Shown here: one piece after another, positions 57,994 to 64,000 of the stretch
Layout: every line of letters begins with the position of its first letter
How positions within the stretch are numbered: the stretch's first letter is position 1
Assembly (NCBI GenBank): GCA_037952775.1
Contig: JBANAY010000001.1
Span: forward strand, 4,402,001 to 4,466,000
DNA length: 64,000 nt
Origin: Clonostachys chloroleuca
Taxonomy: Eukaryota; Ascomycota; Sordariomycetes; Hypocreales; Bionectriaceae
Direction of reading: 5' to 3'
Translations under genes and position numbers: made by a program
The notes under the pieces: generated by a model
Seen by the model: the letters and a program-made list of their open reading frames with translations, nothing else
Told to the model about the DNA's origin: nothing
The model's database searches: none

Positions 57994-59219
57994 ATGAGCT
58001 ATGTCTCACCTGAAGGCACTCCTGGGCCAGATCTTCTAAGCTTTCGACGGTACCATCAAATGCTAGATGATATCAATGGCGCCTGATACTGGCCAGACAA
58101 CTACCCAAACAGCGACGACTCAACAAACGCTAACAAGCTGACTCATTCAAAAGACGAACCTAAGTAAGTGCTTCTCTTCCTTACGTTCTTCTGCTTCGAC
58201 GCGTCCTTGTGCTTACCAGAAAATACACAAAAAGAATCAGAATACTGCTAAAGCAGATTTTCTGGAGGTTGAATAGAAACGAAAAGAAATCTACAGCAAA
58301 AAAATTAAGAAGGAGAGCGACAACTAAGAATATACCTAGAAGTCACGGCGACTCTACAGCTAATCCTTGCCCAGTGAACGAGCTAGATTTCGGCTACCTC
58401 CGGGGTTTCGGTCCCGAGAATAGAGCAGATTTCACCAATTTTACCTTTGCTGCCAAGGAAGACATAGAGGGGCCGGGAATATCGTCAGTGGCCCCTCTCA
58501 TTGCTGACGGCATCGGGCAAAGGTCGTCTATTCAACAAGACAATACTCCAGACCAGGTAAGTCCTCTACGGCCGCAAGAGAATAACGCTGACATAGACCA
58601 TGGTGGACAATTCGATGGTGCAGCACTCAATAATGCGAATATCTCCACTCCTGATCAGAATTCTAGGCTTCAATCGACCGAAGGAAACGAACCGAATGGC
58701 AATATTCCCAGGCGAGGGAATGTTACAAGACTCTACATGCCTCCCAGGGACAGAAGATGCCCTCGCAACGATGGCTACGTATCGGAAAGAACATTGGAGG
58801 AATACATGAATTCAGACACGCAATCTGAACAGATGAACAATGGCACCGAGAACATGGAAGAGGGCCCATCAGAATCAACCAAGGTGGCGAACGAACAAGC
58901 TGGATTGGCCACCGGTATGCCCACGGATGATCGAAATATCGAAAAGATCGCCGCTGATATCTGGAATGAGCATTTGGGCCAGCATGATACTGATACTGGT
59001 CGACATGGATTCAACGGAGACCAAGACCCCCCCAAATACCCTCGCATCAACGAGACTTCAGGACCGGGACCTGAAGAGATACCGAATGCCCAAACCAACA
59101 ACAGTAACGACGCCAATGAAGCTGGGGAAGCCCCAGCAACCCCTAGACAGGCGTCGCCTGTTACTGAACCCCTACGAGACCCCCTTCAAGCCAACGAATT
59201 TCGAGAACCAGATGAGTAA
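57994..59219 (+). pseudogene. hypothetical disordered protein gene with an early in-frame stop
   Basis: The best model has exon 1 at 57994-58163 and exon 2 at 58220-59219; the intron starts GTAAGT, ends CCAG and keeps frame. Exon 1 begins MSYVSPEGTPGPDLLSFRRY and meets TGA at 58084-58086, then continues open as YWPDNYPNSDDSTNANKL into the intron. Exon 2 starts with a basic stretch (KKYTKRIRILLKQIFWRL) and continues as a disordered Asn/Glu/Pro-rich protein ending ANEFREPDE. No domain is recognised. The coherent frame on both sides of the stop suggests a once-coding exon. Alternatively the protein starts at 58209 inside what I call the intron, giving 336 aa. Function is unknown. Confidence 0.45.
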
Positions 59220-59812
59220 CCGAACTTCACACCAGCGATAATTCTGGCATCGATGAAGCTGAAGCATCAAACGAGGCACACAGTGATGCTGACTTAAATG
59301 CTACAACTCTACCACTTCTACGCATTCACTACTTTCTCCTCCTAGACCGCGGCACAGGGGTCGACCCCGTCCCCGAGTATTGGAGATGATGAAGGACAAA
59401 GAGCAGGAAAAGTCTTCCCCAAAGTGGTTACACAAAGGGCTGAGAACCTGAAACACTTCCAAGAATCATGTCAGACTACCAAGAGTACTTATGCCGATCA
59501 ATCATCCCGGTGGCACTTTTACTTGGACCCGATAGGCTGCACTTATGCACACATATGCATCGTTTCATTTGAACAGGACAATATAGAGTGGATGTCCGCA
59601 TGAGGCTGTCCCCATCCAAGGTATCACAGGTGCCCTCATGCCATCTTTGGTTGGGCGACAGGAATCAGCCACCATTCGGGGCTGACTGTGCTACCTCCTA
59701 TTTTGGCAGATGCCCGGTCAAACTCTTCCTTTTTGCATATATGTCCTCCCATCCTCTACGCCTAAGTTCTCAGCTTCTCTCGTGTCTTCAAATTCACTAC
59801 AAACAGTCAACC
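59220..59812. other. intergenic
   Basis: Promoter region of the next gene. Nothing else is recognised. Confidence 0.4.
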
Positions 59813-60672
59813 ATGCAACCAGTCGTGTTTGCCGCGAGCTTCCTGTGGCTTTGTAGCTTTGCCCTATCGAGAAACATCTTCAACAAGCCCCCCTCTGGCG
59901 GCCTTTCGGGTGATTACAGCGAGAATCCTACATACCAGGAGGGCCAGCAGGTTGAATTCTTGTGGGAGTCGGATGTTACATATGTCGACATTGGCATCTT
60001 TCAGAAATACCCCGCCCCGTCAGACAAATACTACAGCGCCTATGTGGTTCGTAGGTACATGCATCTGTGACTCGTGCAATCAACATCAAGGAAGCAAGCC
60101 AAAGAAGATAAGCTGATGATTACCTACTAGGAAACACTTCCAGTACGAGCTACCGGTGGAATATGGCAAAGACTTTGAGAGGCGAGCCGCCTCCTGAGGG
60201 CGAGAACTCCATCTTCTGGCTCGTAATGTATGACGCCTCGGAAGAAAAGCAAATTACGGACTCTCACTATTTCAACGTGACTCGAATTCGAACAACGACG
60301 ATAACGACGACAAATACATCATCCGAGTCGAGCTCATCGACAAGTGCTGCTCCCACAGCTGCAACCACCACTACAGATTCGCAAGTATCCGGTTCTGGGC
60401 TTTCTACTGGAGCCATCGCCGGGATAGCGGTCGGAGCAACACTCGCTGGAGTCCTTGTGGCTGCTGCAATTGCTTTCTTCTTCTGGAGACACATACAAAC
60501 GGCCAACAAGGGCGCCAACGCTCATCCGTTTGCGTCTGGTGCAGGTGGCAAGCCCATCATAGACGACCAACATCAGCGGACGTCGGTGCCACCTCACTAC
60601 GATCAGGTTAACCAGCATCCTCACATGACGGGCAACGAGTTAACCGCAGACCATCTGCACGAAGCCCCTTAA
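59813..60672 (+). CDS. signal-peptide, Ser/Thr-rich, single-pass membrane protein
   Basis: Exons 59813-60050 and 60131-60672; the intron starts GTAGGT and ends CTAG. The spliced frame reads YVVRNTSSTSYRWNMAK across the junction and gives 259 aa. It has a signal peptide (MQPVVFAASFLWLCSFALS) and an extracellular beta-rich domain (YQEGQQVEFLWESDVTYVDI, then SIFWLVMYDAS), of the kind found in fungal surface proteins. A Thr/Ser stalk follows, then a membrane helix (AIAGIAVGATLAGVLVAAAI) and a His/Gln-rich cytoplasmic tail ending LHEAP. It is a likely plasma-membrane protein with a carbohydrate- or wall-facing domain; ligand and signalling role are unknown. Confidence 0.8.
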
Positions 60673-61799
60673 GCGATACCGGCGTACCGAAAGTTCTCGG
60701 GTGGGAGAGGGATGAGAAATGTTGAGATTGAGAAGAAGGCGGAAAACATTACAGCAAGTTGATACGTAGTTGCTATCCCTAGTGAGAAGGGAGGGTTTAA
60801 TAATGGAGTCAAAGGACAGAAAACCCTTTACGCACCACCTACCTACACAACGACCTGTAAGATCCCCGGGTTAGATTAATACATTTGCCCTGTCAAAACA
60901 TAATCCCCTATTGAATAATTTATCTCTCTCTATCAAAGCAATACTAGCATCAATAGACAGTACGTGAATCGCGATCCTAGCGCAAGATTGTAGGTATTCT
61001 TATTGGCTTGAATCCTTGATGTGAATCTCAACCATTTATATCATGAGATCAACAAGATTCTTTTCGAGCGATGAACTGGGCTGTGTCTCATACTATCTTT
61101 CTAGTGGCGATTTTCTGTAGATTCTTGACTTTTATACGTTGACGATACCCAAATTTGCCCCTTAACATCCTCACTAACAAGACGTTGAAACAGAGTAGCC
61201 TAATCCTAGTTCTCATGATTAATCTTAAGTCGGAGGGAAATTCCCTGCAGAGCACAGTGAGCAGGCTGCATGAGAAGTGAGCAGGTTGCATGGTAAGCTT
61301 ATTCCCCCTGGAAACACCTAGGTAGCTAGTGCCCAGCCAAGGGTTCACGGTAATGATCCACACTCCATAAGATACCTTCCTTAATTAAAGCATGTATAGC
61401 CAACTTCAAGAACGCTAGCAGACGAGTAGAAAGTCTACCGTATTCTAAGGGGCATGGAGCCAGAGCAGGATATACCTCAAAGTACGCTTACGCTAATAAC
61501 AACGTGATGACAATCTAAGCCCTTCAGGACATGTACCGGGAAGCTGCACTTGTGCCGTGGCATCTACCGAAGAGTGGCTTGAAATCAAGCGTTCGGCTTT
61601 CAACATAAAGTCAACTGGTAACTCCGTTTCCAGGATCTTGAACATCTTTTCACATTATATACCGGGATGTTCGGGAGTATTGTTAGTCGAGAGCATATCT
61701 TGGAGATTATTGTGTATAAATACCTCTGTATCTCATATCAAGTTCTTATCAATTCACAGCAATCCAAACAATACTAAGCATTCCATTAACTTCGATAAC
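60673..61799. other. intergenic, upstream of the GMC oxidoreductase
   Basis: Promoter region of the GMC gene. It contains a short imperfect direct repeat, AGTGAGCAGGYTGCATGR, at 61256-61273 and 61276-61293. No gene is recognised. Confidence 0.4.
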
Positions 61800-64000
61800 A
61801 TGCGATCAACCTATTTTCTAAGTGGCCTTGCAGCTACGGCTTTGGGAGCTGCCGCTCCTAAAGTCGCGAACCAAACTGAGTACGAGTATGTTGTCATAGG
61901 CTCAGGTGCGGGAGGAGGAGCAGTGGCGTAAGTCTATATTTATGCACGATTTGATAGCAATTCTGTGCTCACAATTTGCTTTACTACAGGGCGACTTTGG
62001 CTCGAAAAGGTCACTCTGTCTTTCTCATTGAAGCAGGTGAAGATCTGGGCGACGAACTCACTCAACAGATTCCAGCGCTGTTTGTTATCTCCCCTATCTA
62101 TTCCTACACTCATTGTACAAGTTCGGCGGGGTTAACTCTCATCCTCTTGAAGTTCGGCACAGGCAGCTGAGGGTCTGAATTCTTCATGGCAATTCTTCGT
62201 CCACCACTACCGAAACAACGAAACGCAAGCGTACCGTGATCCGCACTACACCTATCTCACGAGTAATGGCTCTTACCATATCGGCCCAAACCCGCCTGAG
62301 GGCGCGGAACCGTATGTTTTCATACTTGCACTGGCCTTAGCCTTGTACTGATCTCAACGCTTGCAGGCTAGGAATCGTTTACCCGCGTGGTGCTACTGTG
62401 GGTGGCAGCACTCAGGTAAATGCTATGAATCTTGGCCCGCCGCCTGACCACGAGGTGAGTAATGGTAGCCTTGGAGTATTGTCACTTTTATTGCAAGAAA
62501 AATATCCCGGAATTGAATGGCTTTATTTCGATATGACCAGCTCGGACGCAGCATGGTCGGAGGCTAACTCGACGTTCAAAGTGGGATTATATCGCCGAAG
62601 TAACGGGCGACAGTTCATTTGAGGCGGCTGCCATGAGGAAATACTTCATGAAGGTCGAGAAATGCAACTATCTCCCTCAAGGTACTCCGGGCCATGGCTT
62701 TGGCGGTTTCATAACGGTATGTTTACCCTAACTTGCTCTGATGCCAGTGTTTAATAGATATAGCTCTCTCGAAACAATGTTACCTATCTCACAGGATCAG
62801 CTGGTGTGGTGGACCAGCTGTCAAAGGCTTCCCTCGAAGTCGAAGGTATTGAACCCAACAGCACTGACGCGTTGGCCGGTCTACTTCTCCGGGATCCTTA
62901 TCATCCCGGGGAGTATTCTGAAGGTATTTTCATGCTCGTTTCAGCTGTCACTGAGACCAAGCGTCGATCTGGGGCGCGCACTTATGTCGTGGATACGCTG
63001 AATGCGAAGAACGCTGACGGCAGTAAAAAATATCCGCGACACTCAACACACGCTCTCTCGCGACCAGGGTGTTGTTTGACCAACAAGGTAAATCTCCTCG
63101 GGCATATGGAGTTGAGTATATGGTCGGGGACGCGCTTTATGCCGCCGACCAACGGTATGATTCCTCCATGACGGGGGAAGTTGAAACCGTGCTCGCCTCA
63201 AGGGAGGTCATCGTGTCAGGCGGCTCCTTCAACACTCCACAAATCCTCAAGCTCAGTGGTGTTGGGCCTCGTGAAGAGCTCGAGAAGTTTGACATACCTG
63301 TTGTTGCTGATGTTCCCGCCGTGGTATGTGCCTATCCCAATACTGCCTTCGTACAAACCCTTAACTAATATTTTCTAGGGGGCCTTCTTGCAAGATAACT
63401 ATGAAGCTACAGTCATCGGCGATGCAGCTATCGACTGGGATAGCTACTCCGAGAATTGCACATTCGAGTTCGGGGCCAGTGACCCATGCTACCAGGAGTG
63501 GCTGTTGAGTGGCACTGGACCATACGGCGAAGCTGCAGCCCCTCTGTCGCTGGTATATCGCTCCAGCGTGAGTAAAAACAAGCATCCGGATCTGTGGCTC
63601 TACGGTGCCCCGGGAGCCGCAGTCACGGGATTCTATCCTGGCTTTTCTCGACCGGCAGCTTCTCCTGCTTCCTTCTCCTGGGCCCTGGCACAGATGCCCG
63701 GCCCCGGTAGCGATGCCAGAGGGAGTGTCACGCTGCGTTCCAGCAACCCGCGTGATACACCGGTGATTGACTTCAATTATTTCGTCGGCGACGCTGGCGA
63801 GCGGGACCTCCAGGCCCTCGTAGAGGCTGGCGAGCTGGCCTTGAACCTCTTCAGCCAGACGAGCGAGACCTGGGCGCCCATCACGGTAGTGAGCCCTGGA
63901 CCCGGCGAGGATCTTCGGCAATCGCTCAAGGACGAGGCTTTTGGTCATCACGCGACTGGTAGCTGTCGCATGGGGCCCAAGGGGGACCGCGATGCCTGTA
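61800..64000 (+). CDS. secreted GMC oxidoreductase (partial at right edge)
   Basis: Glucose-methanol-choline family flavoenzyme. Exons: 61800-61927, 61990-62083, 62163-62311, 62367-62454, 62582-62716, 62764-63323 and 63379 to the edge. It has a signal peptide ([19 protein letters not shown]), then the FAD site [20 protein letters not shown] and EAGE. GMC signature 1 is the [16 protein letters not shown] block, and signature 2 is [18 protein letters not shown]. The conserved catalytic region begins [10 protein letters not shown] just before the edge. Near 63028 one A is missing from an A run (six; seven restores frame), shifting the frame before [17 protein letters not shown]. It would oxidise an alcohol or sugar outside the cell with release of H2O2; aryl-alcohol or choline-dehydrogenase-like relatives are closest in appearance. 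The end of the gene lies outside the window. Confidence 0.85.

Noticed and set aside
63361..63951. 196-aa minus-strand open frame
   Set aside because: Antisense of the last GMC exon, which has clear family motifs on the plus strand.
1..64000. General RIP of the whole window
   Set aside because: Stops are transition-type, but neighbouring coding sequence is not AT-enriched and long genes are intact, so only isolated mutations are seen.
1..64000. tRNA, rRNA or CRISPR features
   Set aside because: No convincing tRNA box B with a foldable cloverleaf, no rRNA-like sequence and no regularly spaced short repeats were found by eye.

Overview
The window is nuclear DNA of a filamentous ascomycete (Pezizomycotina, most like a Sordariomycete). 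The genes carry short introns of about 45-70 nt with GTAAGT/GTATGT-like donors, CTAAC/CTGAC branch sites and YAG acceptors. The families are typical of such fungi: a CorA-like transporter, a DUF3425 bZIP, a Zn2Cys6 regulator, DAL5-type MFS, CYP65-type and CYP7-like P450s, GMC and carotenoid oxygenases, and Ser/Thr-rich surface proteins. No rRNA, tRNA or CRISPR was recognised.

Layout. 1-7.8 kb: CorA-like membrane protein (runs off the left edge), a disordered protein, a large VWA-domain protein and an SDR. 8.3-17.3 kb: a decaying metabolic block made of an FAD amine-oxidase-like pseudogene, an intact flavin monooxygenase, an MFS pseudogene and a membrane-anchored P-loop ATPase pseudogene. 18.5-19.9 kb: a secreted seven-repeat protein with dibasic sites, of the Kex2-processed repeat (RiPP-precursor-like) type. 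19.9-26.7 kb: gene-poor. 26.7-36.1 kb: a small secreted protein, a PGAP4-like glycosyltransferase, a DUF3425 bZIP, a broken zinc alcohol dehydrogenase and a secreted carboxylesterase. 37.2-41.7 kb: one continuous gene model joining a trypsin-fold domain with a complete catalytic triad to a Zn2Cys6 regulator. 42.6-45.9 kb: a Cys-rich membrane protein gene interrupted by a 627-bp insertion with a 9-bp target duplication, followed by an intact polytopic membrane protein. 46.2-55.0 kb: carotenoid oxygenase, CYP7-like P450 and a CYP65-like P450 pseudogene, possibly the remains of a secondary-metabolite or apocarotenoid locus. 55.2-60.7 kb: two mucin-like single-pass surface proteins flanking a disordered, probably broken gene. 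61.8 kb to the right edge: a secreted GMC oxidoreductase.

Two patterns cross the window. First, almost every frameshift I found is explained by a single missing base in a homopolymer run, which fits sequencing indels as well as gene decay. Second, the premature stops are G:C to A:T transitions, several of them TGG to TAG at conserved Trp positions. That fits true pseudogenes, RIP-like mutation or, speculatively, A-to-I mRNA recoding. Exon coordinates come from reading splice signals and frame continuity by eye; family names come from motif recognition, not from a search.
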